Below are positions 5,035-11,849 of a DNA stretch of 12,704 nucleotides, in pieces; positions within the stretch are counted from its first letter, which is position 1; each line of letters begins with the position of its first letter. The stretch is from contig CAJBRS010000120.1 of assembly GCA_903958115.1 (NCBI GenBank), positions 1 to 12,704 of the forward strand. The letters are read 5' to 3'. A program made the translations under genes and the position numbers. This DNA comes from an uncultured bacterium. Lineage in GTDB: Bacteria; Patescibacteriota; Minisyncoccia; Phycocordibacterales; CAWITU01. The notes beneath the pieces are model-generated. The model did not search any database. It was not told where the DNA came from and saw only the letters and a list, made by a program, of their open reading frames with translations.

Positions 5035-6681
5035 CTATATTATATCAACAACTCTTAAACGAAGCTCGGGGAAGTTTCTAAATACTGATTTCTCTAGATT
5101 AGCCAAAAGTGTAATAGTCGAACCCGTCTTAGCTTTCTCTAAGTTTGGAGAATCGTCTGCAAAAAATTTAATCGCTTTAATTTTTTTACCCTGACTGTTC
5201 TCAAAAATAAGCTCAAGGTGTCCCCCTTCTTTTCCAAAACGTTTTGCTTCTTTTATATGAGCGTTCCTAAAACTGAACACTGGTTTACGATTCCCTTCAC
5301 CAAAAGGTGCAAGTTTATTCACTGTTTCATACGTTCGCCAATTAACATCGTCAATTAAAAGCTCCTTATCAATAGACTGCTCTTCAATTTTTTCCGGAAT
5401 TTCTACTTTTCCATATGCTCTCTCAAGCTCATCTTCTAAGAGATGAATCTTCTCGTGAGACACTGAGAAACCACCAGACATACCATGACCACCGAAATCG
5501 AGGAATGTGTTTGGTGCTGCTGCCTGCATGATCGAAACAAGATTAACATCTCCAGAACGACATGAACCTTTAATCACCTCCCCACCCTCACGCCCCCACA
5601 AAAAAACGGGTTTGCCATGTTCGCGCATTAGAGTATTGGCGGCTAATCCCAAAATGGCTGGTCGCCAGTTTGGATTACCCATTACCAAAACTTTTTTTGT
5701 CATCGCCACTTCTCGCCCTTCAATTCTTTTTTTAATTTCCTTTACCATAGACGCCACCAGACCTTTTCGCTCATCATTAATTTTATTCAAATGATCAGCA
5801 ATAATTCCAGCTTCGACTTCATCTTGTGTCGACAATAATCTAAATGCATCGAAAGGCACCCCCATTCTAGAGGCGGCATTAATACGTGGAGCGACAGTAA
5901 ACCCAATATCATCTTCCACTAAATTTCGCTGATCTGTTTTTGCTAATCGTAATAATTTTTGAAAACCAGGACGTGGAGATTTTCGTAAAACTTTCAAACC
6001 ATAAGAAGCAAAAACACGGTTCTCTCCAAGAAGCGGAACCATGTCAGAAAGAGTTGCCATACCCACCATGTCGAGAAGCCATTTCTCCCAACCCTCATTA
6101 ATACCAAAACGATTTTTCTGTAAAATTCCCTGAACCATTTTATAGACCACCCCGGAGCCACAGAGCATTTTTTCTGGATACTCACACCCTTCTTGTTTGG
6201 GATCAAGAATTGCAAAAGCCTCCGGTAATTTTTCTCCAGGCAAATGATGATCGGTAATAATTACATCAATACCAAGTCTGTTGGCCAGAGCCACATCCTC
6301 CACATCTGTGATACCACAATCTGCAGTGATTAAAAGTTTTGCTCCACCCTTTGCGAATTCTTCAACAGCTTCGAGGTTGAGACCGAAACCTTCATCGTGA
6401 CGATGAGGAATATAATTTTCAAAATTTGTGTATCCAATCTTTTTAAAAAAATCATGCAAGATCACTCCAGCAGGAATACCATCACAATCATAGTCAGTGA
6501 AAAAAATAATCTTTTCTTTATTTTCAATCGCTTGCAAAATTCGATCAACAGCCTTGTCCATATCTTTCATTAGAAATGGATCGTTGACATGATCTTCATA
6601 AGAAGGATTCAAAAAATACTCCACATCTTTTTCCGTCGTAATACCACGCTTATTTAGGAGCTCTTGAAGTAATTCTTGCAT
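5035..6681 (-). CDS. recJ: Single-stranded-DNA-specific exonuclease RecJ
   Basis: RecJ degrades single-stranded DNA 5' to 3' in recombination and mismatch/base-excision repair. The 548-aa length is close to the usual 550-580. The DHH phosphoesterase domain shows FTDYDCDG with Asp63, Asp65 and Asp67, IPHRHDEGFG (91-100), ADCG with Asp121, and DHH at 144-146. The APRINAASRMG linker motif is at 264-274. The DHHA1 domain shows GNPNWRPAILGLAA (335-348) and GGHGMSGGFSV (397-407), and an OB-like domain fills the C-terminus (about 430-548, with LAPFGEGNRKPVF). All catalytic motifs are intact, so the enzyme should be active in the cytoplasm. The start at 6681 fits the family's N-terminal LLxxRGI segment. 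No Shine-Dalgarno is seen; an extended -10 box lies six bases upstream. The gene is divergent from the HIT gene (29 bp apart) and followed by rnhA. Confidence 0.96.
   Translation of the reverse strand: MQELLQELLNKRGITTEKDVEYFLNPSYEDHVNDPFLMKDMDKAVDRILQAIENKEKIIFFTDYDCDGIPAGVILHDFFKKIGYTNFENYIPHRHDEGFGLNLEAVEEFAKGGAKLLITADCGITDVEDVALANRLGIDVIITDHHLPGEKLPEAFAILDPKQEGCEYPEKMLCGSGVVYKMVQGILQKNRFGINEGWEKWLLDMVGMATLSDMVPLLGENRVFASYGLKVLRKSPRPGFQKLLRLAKTDQRNLVEDDIGFTVAPRINAASRMGVPFDAFRLLSTQDEVEAGIIADHLNKINDERKGLVASMVKEIKKRIEGREVAMTKKVLVMGNPNWRPAILGLAANTLMREHGKPVFLWGREGGEVIKGSCRSGDVNLVSIMQAAAPNTFLDFGGHGMSGGFSVSHEKIHLLEDELERAYGKVEIPEKIEEQSIDKELLIDDVNWRTYETVNKLAPFGEGNRKPVFSFRNAHIKEAKRFGKEGGHLELIFENSQGKKIKAIKFFADDSPNLEKAKTGSTITLLANLEKSVFRNFPELRLRVVDII
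5039..5047 (-). promoter_or_regulatory. Extended -10 promoter of rnhA, predicted leaderless
   Basis: On the minus strand TGA-TATAAT ends six bases before the rnhA ATG (5032). With the usual 6-7 base distance from -10 to the start of transcription, the first transcribed base would be the A of the ATG. The box overlaps the recJ stop region, so it is also coding. No -35 is visible at 16-18 bases, as is common for extended -10 promoters. Confidence 0.55.
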
Positions 6682-6704
6682 GGGGAGATTCTAGCACATA
6701 TAAT
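6676..6704 (+). promoter_or_regulatory. Promoter of the HIT gene, predicted leaderless
   Basis: TTGCAT (6676-6681), a 17-base spacer and a perfect TATAAT (6699-6704), followed six bases later by the ATG at 6711. Transcription should begin on the start codon itself. The -35 box overlaps the recJ start codon on the other strand. The same TTGCAT/17-base arrangement is at 3149-3177. Confidence 0.65.
6688..6696 (-). promoter_or_regulatory. Extended -10 promoter of recJ, predicted leaderless
   Basis: On the minus strand TGC-TAGAAT ends six bases before the recJ ATG (6681). This places the expected transcription start at or next to the A of the ATG. The box lies within the spacer of the opposite-facing HIT promoter, so the two probably compete for polymerase. 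Confidence 0.5.
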
Positions 6705-6710
6705 ACCGTC

Positions 6711-7121
6711 ATGCCTGAATGCTTATTTTGCAAAATAATAGCCGGAGAAATCCCCTCTTATAAAGTGTATGAGGATGCTGATACTCTAGCTTTTTTAGAT
6801 ATTAATCCCAACAATTACGGACATACTCTTGTCATTCCTAAAGACCATTTCGAAAATATTTATACAACACCAGATGAGACCCTGTGCAAAACAATGATAG
6901 TAGTAAGAAAATTAGCTACAGCTATCAGAAATGGAATGGAAGCTGACGGGATAAATGTCACTATCAATAATGAACCGGCTGCGGGTCAAGTTGTAGATCA
7001 TCTTCACATCCACATCATTCCACGTCACGAAGGAGATTGGGAAACAAAATCGCAACATCTTAAATATAAAGATGATCAAGCCATTGAGACTATCGAAAAA
7101 ATAAAAGCTGCTTTGCAGTAG
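6711..7121 (+). CDS. HIT family (histidine triad) nucleotide hydrolase
   Basis: The 136-aa protein has the Hint/HinT layout: an N-terminal CLFCKIIAGEIPSYKVYED with a Cys-x-x-Cys pair (4 and 7) found in zinc-binding members, then FLDINPNNYGHTLVIPKDH, and the catalytic triad HLHIHIIPR with His97, His99 and His101. Such enzymes hydrolyse purine nucleoside phosphoramidates or other AMP conjugates in the cytoplasm. The length is slightly above the usual 110-120, with a basic C-terminal helix. The -10 box six bases before the ATG and the lack of a Shine-Dalgarno point to a leaderless mRNA. The last six codons and the stop are the left arm of the terminator stem shared with the convergent pgk gene. 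The natural substrate cannot be told from sequence. Confidence 0.93.
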   Translation: MPECLFCKIIAGEIPSYKVYEDADTLAFLDINPNNYGHTLVIPKDHFENIYTTPDETLCKTMIVVRKLATAIRNGMEADGINVTINNEPAAGQVVDHLHIHIIPRHEGDWETKSQHLKYKDDQAIETIEKIKAALQ

Positions 7122-7192
7122 TTTGGGGGAGACTAAGACTTGGGCAAACGCCCCGGAGTGGTCTCCAACAAACTACTGCAAAGCAGCTTTTA
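7102..7192. terminator. Bidirectional terminator between HIT and pgk: 24-bp plus 6-bp stem
   Basis: Bases 7102-7125 are the exact reverse complement of 7169-7192. After a two-base mismatch, GGAGAC (7128-7133) pairs with GTCTCC (7161-7166), leaving a 27-base loop. T-rich tracts follow in both directions: TTTTAATTTTT on the plus side (7188-7198), and the complement of the A-run at 7096-7106 on the minus side. The stem contains the HIT stop codon (7119-7121) and the pgk stop codon (7190-7192), so both genes end inside it. Confidence 0.85.
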
Positions 7193-8317
7193 ATTTTTCA
7201 ACGCCTCAATACCCGGCAAAGTTTCATCTAACAAAAATTGTAACATTGCACCGCCTCCAGTTGAAATAAATGATATTTTATCTTCTACGCCAGACGAAGA
7301 AATTGCGGCTAACGTGTCTCCTCCTCCAACAATTGTTTTATCTCCAGACTCTGCAAGAATCTTCACTAAATCAATTGTTGGCTGGATAAAACCTTTCTCA
7401 TAGTTACCAAGTGGACCGTTCCATAAAACGCACTTTGATCCTTTAACGAGGTCGGATAAATTGGCTAATGTCTCTGGGCCAGAATCATAAATTGTTTCAG
7501 TTGCTAAAACTTCATTTACCTTTCGAATTATTTTTTCTCCGGATTCTGTCAAAACTTCAACATCCCTTGGGATAATTAATCGTTGATCACCTAACAAATT
7601 TTTTATATTGAAATCCCCATCAGAGACAAGAGACTTCCCCACCTCATAACCCATCTCCTTAAAAATATTATTGGAAAGAGCTCCTCCGACAAAAACATGC
7701 TCTGCCAAAGAAAGGAATTTCTCTATTAGTGGTAATTTTGTATCAAATTTTGCTCCACCCAAAATAAACAAAAAAGGATGCGGTGGATTAAAAACGCTAC
7801 TTAGATTTTTAATTTCAGCGTCCATTAAAAGTCCCGCGTATTTAGGTAAAAATTTTGGCACACCGACAATAGAAGCGTGTGCTCGGTGAGAAACAGCAAA
7901 GGCATCGTTAATATAAATATCGGCCAGTGAAGCTAGGGCTTTTGAAAAAGCTTCATCGTTGTTCTCTTCACCGGGGTTTTGACGAAGATTTTCAAGAAGA
8001 ACAATGTCACCATTTTTCATAGAAGTAACAGTCTCGGCCACTACTTCCCCGATCACTTTTCCTATAAACTTTACAGGGAAATGACTCTGTAAATATTCCC
8101 CAACTGGAGCCAATGTTATTCCACTTTTTTCATCAAGGTGGCTAGCCAAAATCACTCGCGCACCTTTATCTTTGAGCCAATTAATTGTTGGCAAACTTTT
8201 AATAATTCGATAGTCATCGACCACTTTTCCATCTTCAATCGGAACATTAAAATCAACTCTAAGAAAAACTTTTTTACCCAAGACATCACCAATATCTTCT
8301 AGATTTTTTATTATCAT
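7190..8317 (-). CDS. pgk: Phosphoglycerate kinase
   Basis: This glycolytic enzyme transfers phosphate from 1,3-bisphosphoglycerate to ADP, making ATP. The 375-aa length is a little short of the usual 390-400. Motifs in order: LRVDFNVPIEDG (Asp22, Asn24), DDYRI (Arg37), LASHLDEKSG (His60), LLENLRQNPGEE (Arg112), SHRAHAS (Arg145), GGAKFDTK (Lys190) and WNGPLGNYEKG. The C-terminal segments are VGGGDTLAAI and FISTGGGAMLQF. The usual SHLGRP loop is changed to SHLDEKSG, removing an Arg that in other enzymes contacts the 3-phosphoglycerate phosphate; a nearby Lys64 may stand in. The start follows the tpiA stop by three bases without a Shine-Dalgarno, pointing to co-transcription and translational coupling. 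The gene ends in the bidirectional terminator. No GAPDH gene is in the window. Confidence 0.96.
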   Translation of the reverse strand: MIIKNLEDIGDVLGKKVFLRVDFNVPIEDGKVVDDYRIIKSLPTINWLKDKGARVILASHLDEKSGITLAPVGEYLQSHFPVKFIGKVIGEVVAETVTSMKNGDIVLLENLRQNPGEENNDEAFSKALASLADIYINDAFAVSHRAHASIVGVPKFLPKYAGLLMDAEIKNLSSVFNPPHPFLFILGGAKFDTKLPLIEKFLSLAEHVFVGGALSNNIFKEMGYEVGKSLVSDGDFNIKNLLGDQRLIIPRDVEVLTESGEKIIRKVNEVLATETIYDSGPETLANLSDLVKGSKCVLWNGPLGNYEKGFIQPTIDLVKILAESGDKTIVGGGDTLAAISSSGVEDKISFISTGGGAMLQFLLDETLPGIEALKN

Positions 8318-8320
8318 TTT

Positions 8321-9085
8321 TTATTTTTCAACAACTTTAACAATTTTTACAAAATTTTCTGGATTAAGACTCTCACGGCCAACTAATAATCCATCTACTT
8401 CACCATCAGCAATTAACAACTCAGCATTCTCTTCGTCCACCGATCCACCATAAATAATAGAAATTTCTGAGGCAGCAGCGGTGTTATAAATATCTATTAG
8501 ATGCTTACGTATGAAAATTGTCATTTGATGAAGATCGTGGGCAGTCACAGCTTCCTTCCCTTTTCCGATAGCCCAAACAGGCTCATAAGCAATAATAATA
8601 TTGCTTGCAAATTTTCTTGGAACGCCCTTGAGTGAACCGACAATTTGTTCTTTTAAAAAACCAAGGTAAGAGCCTCTCTCATCTCTTTCTTTTTCACCAA
8701 TACAGACAATAGTGGTCAAACCAGCCTTTAATGCCACAGCAACTTTCTTTGCTACATCAGCGTCAGTTTCCCCTTTCGCTCGGCGCTCTGAATGTCCAAT
8801 GATTGTATAAGTTGCCCCAACATTTTTAAGCATTTCCGCACTTATCTCTCCAGTAAAAGCCCCTTTGGACTCAGAAGAAATGTCTTGCGAACCGAGAAAT
8901 ATTTTTTCTTTAGTGAATAAACCTCTTAATTCATTTAGATATACAAAAGGTGGGCAAATTACAACCTTCACATCAATATCTTTGATGCCGTTCTTAATTC
9001 CTGTAAAAATGCTTTCCGCTTCTTTAAGAGTGGGTGGATTTAATTTCCAATTACCAACAACAATCATCCGCTGTTTTTTTGCCAT
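8321..9085 (-). CDS. tpiA: Triosephosphate isomerase
   Basis: The enzyme interconverts dihydroxyacetone phosphate and glyceraldehyde 3-phosphate. I chose the start at 9085 (254 aa) rather than the longest frame at 9154, because MAKKQRMIVVGNWKLNP is the normal N-terminus and the extra 23 residues would overlap the upstream pilus gene and the promoter. Catalytic residues are all present: Asn12 and Lys14 (GNWKLNP), His98 (IIGHSERR) and Glu168 (AYEPVWAIGKG). Phosphate-loop motifs IYGGSVDEENA and GLLVGRESL complete the TIM barrel. An extended -10 lies seven bases before the ATG. The gene forms a two-gene glycolytic unit with pgk, which starts after three bases. Confidence 0.97.
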   Translation of the reverse strand: MAKKQRMIVVGNWKLNPPTLKEAESIFTGIKNGIKDIDVKVVICPPFVYLNELRGLFTKEKIFLGSQDISSESKGAFTGEISAEMLKNVGATYTIIGHSERRAKGETDADVAKKVAVALKAGLTTIVCIGEKERDERGSYLGFLKEQIVGSLKGVPRKFASNIIIAYEPVWAIGKGKEAVTAHDLHQMTIFIRKHLIDIYNTAAASEISIIYGGSVDEENAELLIADGEVDGLLVGRESLNPENFVKIVKVVEK

Positions 9086-9092
9086 ATTTTTT

Positions 9093-9101
9093 ATTATACC
9101 A
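9093..9101 (-). promoter_or_regulatory. Extended -10 promoter of tpiA-pgk, near-leaderless
   Basis: On the minus strand TGG-TATAAT ends seven bases before the tpiA ATG (9085), so transcription should start on or within a base of the start codon. It abuts the stop codon of the upstream pilus gene. No good -35 is visible; a TTGGTC lies 19 bases upstream. This box also supports the shorter tpiA start. Confidence 0.55.
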
Positions 9102-10391
9102 TTATTGACTACTCTCAGACCAACTCTGGACATTCCAAGCCCCCGACGGACCATTAGAAAAATTTACATTAGCCAACCCTCCATCATAAGTAACGGTCGT
9201 GCCCCCACTAGCCATTATTTTGTATGCTGTTACTTGTTTTACATTGACTGCGCCATTTAAAGACATCACTCCATTCTGAGCAATTAAAATTACTGCCCCA
9301 GCTCCCCCATTTATAGACACAGCATTATTGCCACCGCACAGAGGACCTACGGGACAATCGCTGGTAGTTAAAAGAAAAAGAAAGCTTCCAAGCTGCCCAG
9401 AACCAGACAGCGACTCACCACCAGAGAGACTAACATACCCATCACTTACCAAGACACCACTTCCATTTCCATAACTAGAAGCTAGTTTAATTTTACCTCC
9501 CCCTTCTACAATTATATTTCCTGTAACATAAACTGTACCACTTAAAGTCAGTGTTCCACCATTATTTACGACAAGATTTCCTATAATTTTTGTTGGACCA
9601 ATGGTGGCTCCCGACGAACCAACAATATAATCATTAGAAATAGTATTACCCAGAGAACCTTGATCTTTTAAAGATTTAACATCGTCATCAGTAAAAGGCA
9701 TACCGACTATAGGAACATCACCCTTAGAAATATTGCAAGGCTGATTATTATTAGACCCACTTTGACAATAAAGATTCCCCGCTACAGTTGCACCTTGCAC
9801 ATTATGAGCCCAAGCAATACCAATAGTACTTGTCCCTATCAAGACTCCCCCAGGATTATCATCTCCTCCAATTGAAGATGACGAAGCTGCTATCGCTGAC
9901 CCAGTAATAACCGCCCCGTTAGTAGCGATGATATTTCCATTGGAATAAACATTTCCTTTTATGACGGAACTTCCGCTCAAAACAAATCCCCCTCCTCCAG
10001 CCTGAACTCCATAGTTAAAAGCTGCGCCCACACCCTCCGACACGGTTGTGGTAATTGCTCTGCTTAAAAAATCAAAATTACCAACTGTATATATTTTCTT
10101 TGTATCTAGCGTCGTCAAAATTGTTGCTGTGGCAGAGGCGCCATTCAGCGATAGAGCCCAAATTGGTGGCACATTAAGATTACTGTTAAGACGATAGATA
10201 GCGTCTTCATTTAATGATTCGGCAACATAATAACTCTGTCTACTACGAACAAATTCATGAGAAGACTTCAAATGGCGAAGGAGAGGGGTCATAATTCCAA
10301 CAATCATTATCAAAGAAATAATCATAAAAAAGACGACTGCGGTAATGATCGCCTGCCCCTTGTTATTTTGTTGTATTTGTTTTTCTCTCAT
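9102..10391 (-). CDS. PilX-like pilus assembly protein with a beta-helix-like passenger domain
   Basis: The 429-aa protein starts with a short polar leader and GQAIITAVVFFMIISLIMIV (12-31), resembling the N-terminal helix of PilX-type minor pilins, without the +5 Glu of ordinary pilins. A segment with SRQSYYVAESLNEDAIYR (about 51-68) fits the pilin helix that follows. From about residue 130 to the end it is rich in Gly, Ser, Val and Asn with short repeating strands, such as SVIKGNVYSNGNIIATNG, TLTLSGTVYVTGNIIVEGGG and SGVLVSDGYVSLSGG. This is the pattern of a parallel beta-helix. Two Cys pairs (LYCQSGSNNNQPC and SDCPVGPLC) could form disulfides outside the cell. It is last in the pilin operon, where PilX belongs, and is far longer than ordinary PilX (about 150-200 aa), so the extra domain may be an exposed adhesive or tip domain. 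No Shine-Dalgarno is seen. The assignment is by position and N-terminus. Confidence 0.75.
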   Translation of the reverse strand: MREKQIQQNNKGQAIITAVVFFMIISLIMIVGIMTPLLRHLKSSHEFVRSRQSYYVAESLNEDAIYRLNSNLNVPPIWALSLNGASATATILTTLDTKKIYTVGNFDFLSRAITTTVSEGVGAAFNYGVQAGGGGFVLSGSSVIKGNVYSNGNIIATNGAVITGSAIAASSSSIGGDDNPGGVLIGTSTIGIAWAHNVQGATVAGNLYCQSGSNNNQPCNISKGDVPIVGMPFTDDDVKSLKDQGSLGNTISNDYIVGSSGATIGPTKIIGNLVVNNGGTLTLSGTVYVTGNIIVEGGGKIKLASSYGNGSGVLVSDGYVSLSGGESLSGSGQLGSFLFLLTTSDCPVGPLCGGNNAVSINGGAGAVILIAQNGVMSLNGAVNVKQVTAYKIMASGGTTVTYDGGLANVNFSNGPSGAWNVQSWSESSQ

Positions 10392-10410
10392 ACTAAATAC
10401 TTCATTTTTA

Positions 10411-10905
10411 TCAATAGCTTCCCCTCATAACAGCTGTATCATAAAAATTCTTACTCTTAAAAGCACTGCTCGTACCAGACTGCAAGGTCATTTGTATTTT
10501 AACTCCACTTGAATTACCTGTACTAATAGGAGAAAAGAGTAAGTTGGAAACAGTCACGTCGGAATCAGACAGTGGCCCACTATAAGAACCGTTTTCATCA
10601 ACCAAAAGAGTTCCCGAACTTACATAAAAACGGACAACCAACGGATTATTATCTGAATCGAAAGTATTCAGCGTAATTGAGTTGGGATTAGTGCTAGTTG
10701 AAATAGCTGCTATGCTAGATGAATTCTTAATATCTCTTTCAATTCGGTCTAATCCAAGCATGGCAGAATTTTCAATGTCTCTAGAAGATTTGATCGAGTA
10801 ATAAGAACTCATAATAGCAACCAAAGAATTAATGACGACAATAAAAATAATAGCCAGGAGGGCAATGTAGACGATCGTTTCTGCTAGTGAAAATCCTTTT
10901 TTCAT
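10411..10905 (-). CDS. Type IV minor pilin, PilW/PulJ-like
   Basis: The 164-aa product has a class III prepilin signal: MKKG then FSLAETIVYIALL, with cleavage expected after Gly4 and Glu9 at +5 of the mature protein. A hydrophobic helix extends to about residue 30. The rest is a Ser/Thr-rich globular domain, with DIENSAMLGLDRIERDIKNS (41-60), the kind of segment typical of PilW/PulJ pilins. It would be processed by prepilin peptidase (not in the window) and built into the pilus, probably at the tip. It follows the PilV-like gene with one base between the stop TAA and this ATG, so translation is likely coupled. No Shine-Dalgarno is seen. The PilW label rests on order and on the RIERDIK-like segment. 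Confidence 0.82.
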   Translation of the reverse strand: MKKGFSLAETIVYIALLAIIFIVVINSLVAIMSSYYSIKSSRDIENSAMLGLDRIERDIKNSSSIAAISTSTNPNSITLNTFDSDNNPLVVRFYVSSGTLLVDENGSYSGPLSDSDVTVSNLLFSPISTGNSSGVKIQMTLQSGTSSAFKSKNFYDTAVMRGSY

Positions 10906-10906
10906 A

Positions 10907-11398
10907 TTAGTTGTTAAAAATATTTGATATGTAGGTCACGATTGTTTTGGTATTCAATGATCCATTATAAAACCATGTGGTAGAAATATTCATCTGTCTT
11001 GTCCCAACATCAACGATAGCTCCCGGAGTCGAAGAGCTCACTAGATTAGAATTCGAATCACGATAAGCTGGATATAAAATAATTTTTCGAACAAAACCGT
11101 CAGTCGAAGTAGCGGTCGTTGTGGTCTGCCAGATTGATAGGCCACTATTCCAAGAAAGATAATAAGTTTCGCCAGTAGTAAGTGGAACGATGTTTGCCGT
11201 CCAGCCAGCATCCCTAATTGATCTCATCCCCTCTACCCCCTCTTCCAAAATAAAGGCCGACTGTATACTTTCCATATTCGATCCAGAAGCTTGCAGATAT
11301 AAGACATAGGAAGACAGAATACCAGTTGTAATAAGAAGCATTATCGATGCTCCGATGATTACCTCTAAAATTGTAAAACCTTTAGTAAAATTATTCAT
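10907..11398 (-). CDS. Type IV minor pilin, PilV/PulI-like
   Basis: The 163-aa prepilin shows MNNFTKG then FTILEVIIGASIMLL, with cleavage after Gly7 and Glu12 at mature +5. The mature helix continues to about residue 35, with a FILEEGVEGMRSIRDAGW stretch (49-66) resembling the helix after the membrane part in PilV-type pilins. The C-terminal half is a Thr/Ser-rich beta domain (TYYLSWNSGLSIWQTTTT and following). It sits two bases after the FimT-like gene and one base before the PilW-like gene, in one tight operon with the pilus platform gene. The number of conserved residues outside the N-terminus is small, so the exact minor pilin class is inferred from gene order. Confidence 0.82.
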   Translation of the reverse strand: MNNFTKGFTILEVIIGASIMLLITTGILSSYVLYLQASGSNMESIQSAFILEEGVEGMRSIRDAGWTANIVPLTTGETYYLSWNSGLSIWQTTTTATSTDGFVRKIILYPAYRDSNSNLVSSSTPGAIVDVGTRQMNISTTWFYNGSLNTKTIVTYISNIFNN

Positions 11399-11400
11399 TT

Positions 11401-11847
11401 CTAATTCGACTCAAAAAGTCCTGTGGAATAAATGGTTATGGTCTTCGTGCTCGTACTACCAAGAAGAGAAATAGTTATGGTGCCAGTAGCACTAGGTTTT
11501 CCGGCAACCTTAGTAAAGTAAAAATCAGAGGCTCCATCAGAAAGATTTGGAGTTATAACCAAGCGAGAATTAAGAGGATAAAGATCATTTGCAGTATCTG
11601 TTGAAGAATATGTCTTACCTTGAAAAAGGGTTATAGAAGTCGGACTAAAATGCAAACCGTACTCAGAAAAATTATTCGATGTGACACTCATAGACCTAGC
11701 TCTTTCCAAGTAAGAACCAACTTCTGCAGTCTCTTTCGCTAAAAGTTGATTATTATCTAAGTCATAAAAAGCAGAAAAGCTAATCAAGCAAATCAATACA
11801 CCTATACCAATCACAATCAATGTTTCAAAAAGCGTAAAGCCTTTCAT
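11401..11847 (-). CDS. Type IV minor pilin, FimT/GspH-like
   Basis: The 148-aa prepilin starts MKG then FTLFETLIVIGIGVLICL, giving cleavage after Gly3 and Glu8 at +5. The mature helix is followed by AKETAEVGSYLERARSMSVT (37-56), the typical FimT/GspH pattern of a helix with an A-x-R-A motif. A beta-rich domain with many Ser and Thr completes the protein. FimT-like pilins in other bacteria bind DNA during natural transformation. That would suit the competence genes in this window, but whether this one binds DNA cannot be told here. The gene lies two bases after the pilC stop and is co-transcribed with the following pilins. Confidence 0.82.
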   Translation of the reverse strand: MKGFTLFETLIVIGIGVLICLISFSAFYDLDNNQLLAKETAEVGSYLERARSMSVTSNNFSEYGLHFSPTSITLFQGKTYSSTDTANDLYPLNSRLVITPNLSDGASDFYFTKVAGKPSATGTITISLLGSTSTKTITIYSTGLFESN

Positions 11848-11849
11848 AT

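Noticed and set aside
5507..5794. 95-aa plus-strand frame inside recJ, and similar frames opposite pgk, tpiA and the MBL gene
   Set aside because: They are antisense shadows of well supported genes with no ribosome site or family resemblance.
9086..9154. Longer tpiA start adding 23 residues
   Set aside because: The extra residues do not belong to the family, overlap the upstream pilus gene and would place the promoter inside the gene. MAKKQRMIVVGNWKLNP is the normal N-terminus.
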